From a virus: a DNA stretch of 29,819 nt. Numbering within the stretch: the stretch's first letter is position 1; each line of letters opens with the position of its first letter. The notes below the pieces were generated by a model. The model made no database searches, had not been told where the DNA came from, and was given only the letters and a program-made list of their open reading frames with translations. Positions 14,846 to 21,803 of the stretch are shown in pieces. The stretch spans positions 1 through 29,819 of IMG/VR virus record IMGVR_UViG_3300033143_001973; one strand, given 5' to 3'. The translations under genes and the position numbers were made by a program.

Positions 14846-15474
14846 TATGCAACTTCATTTCCTATGATGGTTGAGTAAACGTCCGTTGCCGAACCTTGTC
14901 TGTTAGTACGAACAATGTTGACAATACCTGTTCCGGCAAGAGGAACTTCAATAGCCGGAGAGAAGTTAATCTGCTGTGTATCTCCTTGCCTACCGTTTAA
15001 GAACACAACAGCAACAGTCGATAAAGATGCCGTTGGTCCATACTGGATCTCAGCTTTAAGGTTACCACTACCAGATACAATGACCGACCTTAACAAGAAC
15101 GTTGTTCCGGTTACCGTATAGGTATGATCGGACGTGGCGGCTGATGCTACATCTACTGCTGTGTCAAAGTCATGTATCTCATTAGCCGAAACACCAGAGA
15201 TAACTTCAGTCACATAGATAGGGTTAGTGGATGAATTAGCGGCCTCTGTCGCACTGACAGGAACCGGAACCGTAGCCGATACGTCAACATCCTTTATCTG
15301 GATAGTAGCATTGCCATTGAGATCGTCATGAGTATCTTGAATGACCTCAGTTTCTCCGTTAGGGCCGAACCCCGGAGTATTCGTACCGTCACTTGGTGTC
15401 ACAAAGATAGGGTTTGCTAATGCGTTTACGTCTCTGTCTTTTGATACCAAAGCTGGAAATTGGCCATCACTCAT
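14845..15474 (-). CDS. Virion protein, 209 aa, Thr/Ser/Val-rich
   Basis: The sequence begins MSDGQFPALVSKDRDVNALA and then has short repeats of the type NPIFVTPSDG and NPIYVTEVISG, followed by a beta domain (FLLRSVIVSGSGNLKAEIQY, VVFLNGRQGDTQQINF, GTGIVNIVRTNRQGSA). The two NPI[FY]VT segments look like a small duplicated strand motif. This kind of Thr/Ser/Val/Gly-rich sequence is typical of phage appendage proteins. The start overlaps the previous gene's end by 8 nt. Confidence 0.7.
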   Translation of the reverse strand: MSDGQFPALVSKDRDVNALANPIFVTPSDGTNTPGFGPNGETEVIQDTHDDLNGNATIQIKDVDVSATVPVPVSATEAANSSTNPIYVTEVISGVSANEIHDFDTAVDVASAATSDHTYTVTGTTFLLRSVIVSGSGNLKAEIQYGPTASLSTVAVVFLNGRQGDTQQINFSPAIEVPLAGTGIVNIVRTNRQGSATDVYSTIIGNEVA

Positions 15475-15769
15475 TAGGTTCTCCTTTATTTTCTAAACGT
15501 TTTACGTTTGTTCCATCTATGTTAACGACATCTTCTGTGCCAAACTTCTCAAGATTGTCAAGCTTAGCGTACAACATAACAGCCTTGCGTTTGTGCATAA
15601 GGATAGATGCCTCTATTCCTTTAAGCTTTCCTTTTATAATTTCTTCCGCGTTAACCTCAAGCCGCTTAATGGCTACCTCACACTCAGCTATCTGCTGCTC
15701 TGTCCATAGCCTGTGAACTTTAACGTTAGCTACTGGGGTAACTCCTCCGTTTATTCCTAAGTCTGCCAT
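15467..15769 (-). CDS. Helical protein, 100 aa, unknown
   Basis: I start it at the ATG at 15767-15769, seven nt after AAGGA; a longer GTG start at 15805 overlaps the propeller gene and lacks a good SD. After MADLGINGGVTPVANVKVHR, residues about 22-85 are charged and helical (TEQQIAECEVAIKRLEV, IKGKLKGIEASILMHKRKA), as in a coiled-coil or helical hairpin. It sits between the Asp-box protein and beta-rich virion proteins, so it might be an assembly factor or adaptor for them. That is speculation from position. Confidence 0.7.
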   Translation of the reverse strand: MADLGINGGVTPVANVKVHRLWTEQQIAECEVAIKRLEVNAEEIIKGKLKGIEASILMHKRKAVMLYAKLDNLEKFGTEDVVNIDGTNVKRLENKGEPNE

Positions 15770-15779
15770 AATTCTATCC

Positions 15780-17786
15780 TTACTTGTATAGCCATAGACT
15801 ACCACGCCATACTCCGACTAAGACCTTTCCTTGAGTATCTACTGATGTTCTATAGAAAGAAGTGCCCTGACCGGCTGGAACTGAAGGTGTTTTATCTGTC
15901 CAGTTTGAACCTGCGTCCACTGAGGTCTGAACACTGTTATCACCAACTGCGCAAAGGAAGTCTCCAGTTACATCTACGGCGGAGCCATCCCATGAACCTG
16001 CGTTCGTAGCTGTCCACGATACAGCCTTGTTCGTAGTTATGTACACACTTTCATAGTTTCCTGCAGCTATTGAACTTCCGTCATAGTTAGCGTCTATGCT
16101 GAGGTAATCTGTGTCTCCGCCGGCTGTTCCGTTAATCTGCGTCTCAGTCCAAGTTGATCCCCTGTCTGTTGATACGAACTGCTTGATACCCCAGCCACCA
16201 ACAACTATTGTTTGTCCATCGCCACTCACACCCGCTGAACCCCAGTCCACATCAACGTCACCATCCGGTTGAATCTCAGAGAATAAAGTGCCTGAGTTGG
16301 TTGAAAGCCATAGCCTGGAACCTTCGTCACAAGCTACAACAACACTTCCATCAGCACTACAACCTATACCAGACCATTGAGATCCTGTTCCAGCAGGCTC
16401 TACATTTGTCCAGTTGACACCGTAATCTGTTGACTTATAGAGAGGAACATCGTACCCACCAGCATAGATAATGCTTCCGTCATAACTGCAAGCTAATCCC
16501 CAAATGGAATCTGTAGCCAGGCTAGGTTGAATCTCACTCCAAGTAGACCCATCATCCGTTGATATACTCAAATGTGGTGTGTTATACTTACCAGAAGCAG
16601 CTATCAACGTACTCCCGTCTCCGCTAATCTTTACCTTAGAATACTCTTGATCTAGCTGGTAAGCAGCCTCCGCATCTATAAAGTTTGCTCCGCTATCTGT
16701 CGATAAGTACAAGCTCCCCTGATATGTTATCCCAGCAATCACAACAGAGCCATCAGCGTCCACGGCCACAGGACCCCAATATCTGTCAACGTCTCCTCCA
16801 TCCGGCTGTACATCAGTCCATGAAACCCCATTGTCAGTAGACTTCATTACTCTGCTAGGACCTGCACTTTGGCCTGAAGAATAGATAATACTTCCATCTG
16901 TATTGCTTCCATAATGCTGAGTGTAGACATTGTTATCTCCAGTAGGACGCGTCTCAGCCCATGATGTACCAAAGTTTGTCGATACGTACTGCCGAGCATT
17001 TCCTTCCCATGCAATTAGAACGCTTGCATCAGGAGACATCCAGACTCTTTTCCATGATTCATTAGCTGCGCCAATAGGCGTTGTTTCTGTCCAGGTTGAA
17101 CCGGCATTAGAGGATGTGTAGATTCTTCCATTATTAACAGCTGCAACCATATCCTGGCCGTCATTACTTACGCGCACATCATACCAGAACAAATTAGTTG
17201 CACCACCTGGCTGTGCCTCTGTCCACGAAGCTCCGCTATCTGTAGAGATCCACAATCTATTGTAGCCACAACCAGCAATTACAGTTGACCCATCAGAACT
17301 ACAGTCGGACACCCACGTTAAGTTCGAGTCTGTTCCTGCCGGTCTTCTTTCTGTCCAGTTAGCCCCATTATCAGTAGACTGCCATAGCCGACCAGAGTCA
17401 TCCCTGTCGCTTGCCCATATATGGTTTCCATCTTGGCTAATCTTAACGCAATCCCAATCTTGACCTGAAGCTGGTGAAACTTCTGTCCAATTCGCTCCGG
17501 TATCTGTTGACACCCACACTTCACTCGTTCCAACAACCTGTTTTGCTCCCGTGGAACTCATATCAGTTGAGGAGTAGGTCGTTTTATATTGAACATATGG
17601 CTCTATCTGGTACCAAGAACCACCGTTAACGATTTTCAGAGCTGACATTATCTCCGCTGTATCAGGTGTGATAACTGTTGGTGGAAGGGTTATTACCAAT
17701 GAAGGTGCATTAAGCGTCATAAGTATTGCGACAGCTCCCGATCCTGTGCCGTTGATTACCTCTGTTTTTGGTACGTATAATGTCAT
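15780..17786 (-). CDS. Asp-box (BNR-like) beta-propeller virion protein
   Basis: The product is 668 aa. A short N-terminal LxP-repeat segment (GAVAILMTLNAPSLVITLPP, about 18-37) leads into a propeller domain. From residue 92 I count thirteen Asp boxes of the form S-T-D-x-G-x-x-W-T-E, for example VSTDTGANWTEV, QSTDNGANWTER and KSTDYGVNWTNV, spaced about 40-50 residues. The last part ends GSLWLYK, a possible closing strand. Each blade also has SxDG..I.A. Thirteen boxes exceed one seven-bladed ring and suggest two propellers. Asp-box folds occur in sialidases, sortilins and glycan-binding proteins. No sialidase Arg triad is evident, so I call it a likely host-surface binding appendage rather than an enzyme. 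Confidence 0.8.
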   Translation of the reverse strand: MTLYVPKTEVINGTGSGAVAILMTLNAPSLVITLPPTVITPDTAEIMSALKIVNGGSWYQIEPYVQYKTTYSSTDMSSTGAKQVVGTSEVWVSTDTGANWTEVSPASGQDWDCVKISQDGNHIWASDRDDSGRLWQSTDNGANWTERRPAGTDSNLTWVSDCSSDGSTVIAGCGYNRLWISTDSGASWTEAQPGGATNLFWYDVRVSNDGQDMVAAVNNGRIYTSSNAGSTWTETTPIGAANESWKRVWMSPDASVLIAWEGNARQYVSTNFGTSWAETRPTGDNNVYTQHYGSNTDGSIIYSSGQSAGPSRVMKSTDNGVSWTDVQPDGGDVDRYWGPVAVDADGSVVIAGITYQGSLYLSTDSGANFIDAEAAYQLDQEYSKVKISGDGSTLIAASGKYNTPHLSISTDDGSTWSEIQPSLATDSIWGLACSYDGSIIYAGGYDVPLYKSTDYGVNWTNVEPAGTGSQWSGIGCSADGSVVVACDEGSRLWLSTNSGTLFSEIQPDGDVDVDWGSAGVSGDGQTIVVGGWGIKQFVSTDRGSTWTETQINGTAGGDTDYLSIDANYDGSSIAAGNYESVYITTNKAVSWTATNAGSWDGSAVDVTGDFLCAVGDNSVQTSVDAGSNWTDKTPSVPAGQGTSFYRTSVDTQGKVLVGVWRGSLWLYK

Positions 17787-17798
17787 CTCATTCTCCCA

Positions 17799-18854
17799 TT
17801 AAGTTATTACTAAAGTTATTGGCTGTACGGTTTTATCGAGCTGGAGATCACCCAGCGAAATAATTAGTGTTACTGGCTTGATGTCTTTATCAAGTCGAAT
17901 GTCTCCCATAGAAAGAGTTAACGTCACTGGATTTGCTGCGCTGTCAAGCCGAATATCACCGAGAGAGATCGTTAGCGTGACTGGGTTCAATGTTCTATCT
18001 AGCCGAATATCACCCATCGTAAGATACAAATGAGGTGCAAGCACTGTTCTATCAAGAAGAACATCACCCATCAAAAGAGGCAACGTCTCAGTCAAGGCTG
18101 ATATGCTAACAACCGGATCGCGTAGAGTAACAGCCAAAGCAAGCGTTGATGGACTGTCAAAAACCGTGTGGATAGGTGCAACAACCACCACATTGACATT
18201 CAAGATTGACGGAGATACAGAGATAAGTATCGTTGGATCAAGAAGTGTCAAGGCTGCCGGAAGCGTTGCCGGTGCGTGTTCTACGAGAACAATAACTGGA
18301 GTGTGTACTGTTAATGCTAAATTAAACGTTGCTGCAGACTGACCGACAGCAATAATGATTGGTTCGTTTACGGCAATCTGCATCCCAAGTGGAGTCAATA
18401 CCCGGACTATCTGAAGACCTATGTCACCATATCCATATACAGTACATCCAAAGTTTAGGAGCTCGCTTGTGACTGAATGCTCTACCTGAACATCAATGAT
18501 ATCTCCGTAGTTCAACTCCCACGCACTTCCCTTGAAATCAAACTCAAGGTTTCTGTCCGGCCCGCTCCTTCGTACATCTAAATCAGCAGCGTTATAGACA
18601 AGGAAATATTTAGCATATGCTTCGCCTGAAACAACTACGTTCGTTATGTTTAGTAGGAGATCATCAGCAACAACCGAGAATATGGTTGTTCTCACGCCAT
18701 CGGCAACGTTGTTTGCAGTTCCTACGCCCTTGTACGTAACGGCAGAAACTCCCCTGACTGCCATCTCGCCTTCAATAAAAGCAGCAATAGGCTGACCACT
18801 AATATACGTTACGGTGTTAAGCTCTCTCCAGCCCTGTACGATTCTTGTTACCAT
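17799..18854 (-). CDS. Tail-appendage protein with repeat stalk ending in 18-residue tandem repeats
   Basis: The product is 351 aa and starts in a TAATG overlap. Residues 1-150 form a unique beta-rich head (KGVGTANNVADGVRTTIFSV, FLVYNAADLDVRR, YGDIIDVQVEHSV). Residues about 150-260 are 20-residue LxLxxxLxxP units (FNLALTVHTPVIVLVEHAP, TLALAVTLRDPVVSIS). Residues 263-351 are five 18-residue units, GDVLLDRTVLAPHLYLTM, GDIRLDRTLNPVTLTISL, GDIRLDSAANPVTLTLSM, GDIRLDKDIKPVTLIISL and a shorter final copy. This suggests a beta-solenoid or stacked-strand stalk extended by tandem duplication. It lies beside the propeller gene, whose N-terminus has the same repeat, so the two may join in one appendage. 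Confidence 0.75.
   Translation of the reverse strand: MVTRIVQGWRELNTVTYISGQPIAAFIEGEMAVRGVSAVTYKGVGTANNVADGVRTTIFSVVADDLLLNITNVVVSGEAYAKYFLVYNAADLDVRRSGPDRNLEFDFKGSAWELNYGDIIDVQVEHSVTSELLNFGCTVYGYGDIGLQIVRVLTPLGMQIAVNEPIIIAVGQSAATFNLALTVHTPVIVLVEHAPATLPAALTLLDPTILISVSPSILNVNVVVVAPIHTVFDSPSTLALAVTLRDPVVSISALTETLPLLMGDVLLDRTVLAPHLYLTMGDIRLDRTLNPVTLTISLGDIRLDSAANPVTLTLSMGDIRLDKDIKPVTLIISLGDLQLDKTVQPITLVIT
17802..18068 (-). repeat. Tandem 54-bp (18-residue) repeat, five units
   Basis: The end of the 351-aa appendage gene has five 54-bp units coding GD[IV]xLDxxxxPVTLxxSL-type segments; the last unit lacks its final residue. Copies differ by several codons but keep length exactly, so duplication has been in register. 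Confidence 0.75.
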
Positions 18855-19168
18855 TAGTAAGGCTCCTCTTTCATAACTATCCTTAAGCTAATAGGCTCAT
18901 TCCTACTTACATCAAAGAATCTCCAAATCATACGCTGTCCATTCATAGGGATAACCAAACCATACGTTGAGTTCAAGTTCCCAACGTCACCATCCCAACC
19001 ACCAATCTCCTCGTCATCATCGTTCCTCAGATCCATAGACCAGACAGTGTCGGTTGATGTTGGCTCAATAACAATCTGCCACAACAAACCGCGAAGAGGA
19101 AGGTTTGAAATTCCAGATCCTCCCCCTCCAGCGATTGTTATGATATGCTTTTCCCTATGAAAACTCAT
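18854..19168 (-). CDS. Small virion protein, 104 aa, unknown
   Basis: This gene starts in an ATGA overlap and ends in a TAATG overlap. It begins MSFHREKHIITIAGGGGSGI and then has beta strands (LLWQIVIEPTSTDTVWSMDL, TYGLVIPMNGQRMIWRFFDV) and a final RIVMKEEPY. The Gly4 turn and single compact domain suit a minor structural protein. No named family recognised. Confidence 0.7.
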   Translation of the reverse strand: MSFHREKHIITIAGGGGSGISNLPLRGLLWQIVIEPTSTDTVWSMDLRNDDDEEIGGWDGDVGNLNSTYGLVIPMNGQRMIWRFFDVSRNEPISLRIVMKEEPY

Positions 19169-19389
19169 TGATTCGCCTTGTCATATTCAGCTTTATAGGA
19201 CTCACCGTCCATAGGCTCTTTCTTAGGCTTAATCTCCCACTTGTTGCATACAGCATCAGAGGAGATGTTTCCCTGAACGATCTCACAAGTATTCGGATGA
19301 TAAAAGTAATTACAGGTTTGGCACTTTTCGTACTGTCTGTAATTAACATCATCTTTATTCAATGCTTTTGAATCAGGCATCATGCCCAT
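19165..19389 (-). CDS. Small Cys4 protein with HiPIP-like cysteine spacing
   Basis: I place the start at the ATG at 19387-19389, six nt after GGAGGAG; a longer upstream frame would overlap the lipoprotein gene. The product is 74 aa. Cysteines C23, C26, C35 and C48 lie in KCQTCNYFYHPNTCEIVQGN and VCNKWEI, i.e. Cx2C-x8-C-x12-C followed by xxW. High-potential iron-sulfur proteins have Cx2C, a variable gap, C, about 13 residues, C-x-x-W and similar length. A zinc site is equally possible. No export signal is seen. Similar C..C...C....C..W proteins occur in other phage structural clusters, so it may be a virion or assembly factor carrying a metal. Confidence 0.7.
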   Translation of the reverse strand: MGMMPDSKALNKDDVNYRQYEKCQTCNYFYHPNTCEIVQGNISSDAVCNKWEIKPKKEPMDGESYKAEYDKANQ

Positions 19390-19390
19390 A

Positions 19391-19750
19391 TTATTCTCCT
19401 CCGAACAAACCCTTGATTTTACTCCAAGCAATCTGTAAGATTCCTTCTTCTAATTGAGGCTTGAATACCGTATAAGTAGAGAAATCACCTTCATCAATAG
19501 CTCCACTGTTTAGGTTCACCCTGTTTTCCTGATCCACAATAAGCTTCTCGCTTTTGTAAAGAGGAATGTCAAGACCAACACCAGCTTCAAGTTTCTCTTC
19601 TGCTTGAGGATGTGAACCGCACTCGTTAAGCACAGAGCTTAAAAATGATTCGCACGGATCCCTATGTCTACGACTTGAAGCCTCGGCTTCTATTGCCTTG
19701 CAACCCATAAAGGTTACGCAAACCAACATAATAAAAATAATCTTCTTCAT
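19391..19750 (-). CDS. Putative phage-encoded lipoprotein, 119 aa
   Basis: The ATG is five nt after AGGAG. The N-terminus MKKIIFIMLVCVTFMGCKAI is a classic signal peptide with an FMGC lipobox (Cys17, slightly atypical because F replaces L at -3). The mature part (SSRRHRDPCESFLSSVLNEC to QIAWSKIKGLFGGE) has two more cysteines, no further membrane span and a short amphipathic C-terminal helix. A lipoprotein amid head genes is out of place for assembly and could be a moron gene, such as a superinfection-exclusion or surface-modifying lipoprotein, or a second o-spanin. It shows the host has a lipoprotein pathway, consistent with a Gram-negative. Confidence 0.7.
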   Translation of the reverse strand: MKKIIFIMLVCVTFMGCKAIEAEASSRRHRDPCESFLSSVLNECGSHPQAEEKLEAGVGLDIPLYKSEKLIVDQENRVNLNSGAIDEGDFSTYTVFKPQLEEGILQIAWSKIKGLFGGE

Positions 19751-19762
19751 AACTTCTCCTAT

Positions 19763-20026
19763 TTAAGATACAAGTAAACTTATTGTAACTGCCTTTAGTC
19801 CTTGCGTCTTGATTCCTCCTGGAACAGTAATGCTATCTGTGGCACCTGCCGTAAGAAGAGCACCTGCTTTTGTATAATAAACAACATTATCTTTGGAATC
19901 AGCCAAGACAACAAAGTCAGAATCGTTGCCAAATACAACCTGTATTGCTTTTATTGTTACTGGAACGTTTGATACAACACCAGCAGTATCCAGTACTATC
20001 GGATTAGTGGTAACTGAGTTAGCCAT
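19763..20026 (-). CDS. Small head/decoration-like protein, 87 aa
   Basis: The gene begins in a TAATG overlap, with AAGGAT upstream. The product begins MANSVTTNPIVLDTAGVVSN and is almost all beta strand (VPVTIKAIQVVFGND, DFVVLADSKDNVVYYTKAGA, TDSITVPGGIKTQGLKAVTI). A short beta-rich protein this close to the capsid gene is the usual size and place for a decoration or head-completion protein. I recognise no specific family. Confidence 0.7.
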   Translation of the reverse strand: MANSVTTNPIVLDTAGVVSNVPVTIKAIQVVFGNDSDFVVLADSKDNVVYYTKAGALLTAGATDSITVPGGIKTQGLKAVTISLLVS

Positions 20027-20478
20027 TATTTATCCTTTCTTAATGTTTCAATGCTCCGTTCTTCTCCAGGTCTAAGTGTCCGCTGAATCTGTCTGTAGCG
20101 ATCAACAAAGCCTGTTTTCTCATTCTGCTGCAACCAGTGTTGGTGTTTACGAACTGCTCCAGGACACTTACCTGTATTATTCATTTCGTACCTCGTAGGA
20201 AGTCCAATAACGAACCTTTCCTCAAGATCTCGTTCTTCCCTGAACATATTATCTTTGGCCTTACTGTTTAATCTTCCCGGTGAACCCGCCTCGATTTCAT
20301 CTTCATAATGCCTGATCTCTGCTTTGATCTTGCTCTTATCAAGCTGTTCGCCGGCTGTTCCAGCACCAAATCCTTCTGCCGCTGATAATGTTCCCTCAAG
20401 CTCTTTCTTCTCACTCTTTAGGTTTGCTATTTCCCCAACACTCAGTACTTGTTTTTTCTTAATTCCTCTTGGTCCCAT
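20026..20478 (-). CDS. Head-module helical protein, 150 aa
   Basis: Preceded by GAGGAGAATATC, the product begins MGPRGIKKKQVLSVGEIANL. A charged coiled-coil region (SEKKELEGTLSAAE, IKAEIRHYEDEIEAG) is followed by a distinctive C-terminal domain: LPTRYEMNNTGKCPG, VRKHQHWLQQNEKT and RYRQIQRTLRPGEE. The order LPTR-x-EM ... KHxxW ... RxLxPxxE is one I associate with conserved phage proteins next to capsid genes, usually uncharacterised. Its basic, helical character would fit binding to DNA or the portal and scaffold during head assembly. Confidence 0.7.
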   Translation of the reverse strand: MGPRGIKKKQVLSVGEIANLKSEKKELEGTLSAAEGFGAGTAGEQLDKSKIKAEIRHYEDEIEAGSPGRLNSKAKDNMFREERDLEERFVIGLPTRYEMNNTGKCPGAVRKHQHWLQQNEKTGFVDRYRQIQRTLRPGEERSIETLRKDK

Positions 20479-20498
20479 GATATTCTCCTCGGTTTTTT

Positions 20499-20534
20499 TA
20501 GTTAGGGAGGGAGAAGAGTCCGCCTCCCCAACTA
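20499..20534 (-). other. Stem-loop between two head genes
   Basis: The 12-nt arms at 20499-20510 and 20523-20534 pair with one A-C mismatch around a 12-nt loop (TAGTT...GGGAGG / CCTCCCCAACTA). It lies immediately after the stop of the 79-aa gene. In the transcribed direction an A run, not a T run, follows, so it is not a standard intrinsic terminator. mRNA processing, stability or partial attenuation between the highly expressed capsid segment and later genes is possible. Confidence 0.6.
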
Positions 20535-20774
20535 TTATGCTTGTGTACCAACGACGACGCCATCAGCATTCGTATCTACAGGAATAGCAGTATGAATCCT
20601 CAAATCACCAGTGTTATCAACCCAAAGGTAATGAGGTGTTCCATCTGCTTCCTTCAACTCAATCATGCCAGGCTGTGAACCGCCTGTTACGTTTGGGTTA
20701 GGAAGATTGTCTGTGCCTACGGAATTGTGGGTAGAAAAACCCCGTCGTGTGGATGAATGTGTTAACTTTGCCAT
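20535..20774 (-). CDS. Small head protein, 79 aa
   Basis: GGAGAATCAA precedes the ATG. The product has MAKLTHSSTRRGFSTHNSVG, then IELKEADGTPHYLWVDNTGD and LRIHTAIPVDTNADGVVVGT. The run of 'ELKExDGTPxYLWVDNTGDLRI' followed by 'DG.VVGTQ' is a pattern I recognise from small proteins downstream of phage capsid genes, generally unnamed. It probably decorates or stabilises the head. It is the first gene after the capsid gene and follows a terminator-like hairpin. Confidence 0.7.
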   Translation of the reverse strand: MAKLTHSSTRRGFSTHNSVGTDNLPNPNVTGGSQPGMIELKEADGTPHYLWVDNTGDLRIHTAIPVDTNADGVVVGTQA

Positions 20775-20836
20775 TTGATTCTCCTTTGACTCATTGGTTG
20801 AGCAGGTGGATATGCCACTTGCAAAGGTTTTAACTA

Positions 20837-20877
20837 ACCCCTATGCCGATGAAATTGCGAAACATCGACATAGAGGT
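20837..20877 (-). terminator. Terminator-like hairpin downstream of the major capsid gene
   Basis: Arms 20837-20851 and 20863-20877 pair over 15 positions with two mismatches around an 11-nt loop (CATCGGCATAGGGGT region of the transcript). The hairpin lies 10 nt after the capsid stop. The following transcript is TTAGTTAAAACC, which is not a strong U tract, so I expect partial termination or RNA processing. Leaky termination after a capsid gene is known in T7-like phages. Confidence 0.6.
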
Positions 20878-20886
20878 GAGCTATGT

Positions 20887-21783
20887 TTACGCTACGTTAC
20901 TGCCGTAGATCCATGTCCAATCGCTGAATCCATAAGAATAACGAGTATAGACAGACCACTTGCTGATGTAGGTGTCAAAGTCCTTATCCTTGTTGAACTC
21001 AGTAGGAATACGGTTAAACCACTTCAAATACATCTTCATCATCTTGCTATCAATAGCGAACCAGTTGTTACTATCGCTAAGATAATCCCAGACAATGATT
21101 CTGTATTTACCCTTATTGAAGTTAGGGTTATTGTCAGACGTATCCATTTTACCGGTTGCGTTAACAATTTCCCAAGCCTGCTCTTCAAGTGCCGGCGGAA
21201 CCAACAGCGTGTCCACGCGAGAGATAAGCAAGTTATCTGTCTCGTCGGTAAGAGCGCGCATAGCAAGACGTACTGCCTCAACTGCTGTTGCAGATAGAGC
21301 CGTAGAACCTACGTTGCTATTCGTTGTAGTTGTACCAACACGAGTATGTGCTCCTGCACACAACGCCAGTCCATCTCCACCACTGAAAACAGAAGTGTTG
21401 AAAGCATTGTTGAAAACGCTAGACCCATGTTTTTCACGAGTACGTTTTGCGGTCAATGCTAACTGAGCCGGACGTTTGTTGATAATGCTATAAAGGTCAT
21501 CGTCCACAAGCTTACGCTCGATCTTGATACCCTTTACCCATTCCTTGTGAGAATAGCTTACCCGATACTGCTGTTTGAAGTCATCATAAGGAATCGTTCC
21601 ATCAAACTCCTCAAGATCACCCATGCCACCAATACCAAGATCGTATTCCACCGATTTATTGGATTTCTCCATTCCAAACAGGTTGTCGATCTGACCTTCC
21701 GGAAGAGCGTACTCGTCCATGAAGATTTTACGAAGACCTGGATCCAATAGATATCCAAAGTTTTCCGATGCTATTACGCCCAT
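20887..21783 (-). CDS. Major capsid protein (Mu gpT-like / HK97 fold)
   Basis: The product is 298 aa. It begins MGVIASENFGYLLDPGLRKI and continues through FMDEYALPEGQIDNLFGMEK, YDLGIGGMGDLEEFDGTIPY and KEWVKGIKIERKLVDDDLYS, then TAKRTREKHGSSVFNNAFN. This early order (a FxxY/PGLRKIF start, 'GxGxMxxxxEgxxixYdd', 'RKLvdDD') is typical of the gpT-type major capsid family. The middle Gly/Thr-rich loop and the C-terminal IYGSNVA complete a normal-length HK97-like shell protein. Scaffold and a head protein precede it, as expected. It is flanked by stem-loops, in line with being the most abundant product of the module. Confidence 0.88.
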   Translation of the reverse strand: MGVIASENFGYLLDPGLRKIFMDEYALPEGQIDNLFGMEKSNKSVEYDLGIGGMGDLEEFDGTIPYDDFKQQYRVSYSHKEWVKGIKIERKLVDDDLYSIINKRPAQLALTAKRTREKHGSSVFNNAFNTSVFSGGDGLALCAGAHTRVGTTTTNSNVGSTALSATAVEAVRLAMRALTDETDNLLISRVDTLLVPPALEEQAWEIVNATGKMDTSDNNPNFNKGKYRIIVWDYLSDSNNWFAIDSKMMKMYLKWFNRIPTEFNKDKDFDTYISKWSVYTRYSYGFSDWTWIYGSNVA

Positions 21784-21803
21784 TGTGATTCTCCTTTATT
21801 TAA

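Noticed and set aside
15467-15805. Longer start for the 100-aa helical protein (GTG at 15805)
   Set aside because: It overlaps the propeller gene's end without an SD; the ATG at 15769 follows AAGGA at good spacing.
20794-21297. 167-aa plus-strand open frame opposite the capsid gene
   Set aside because: It is antisense to the capsid gene, starts inside the terminator-like hairpin region, has no ribosome-binding site and has shadow-like composition.
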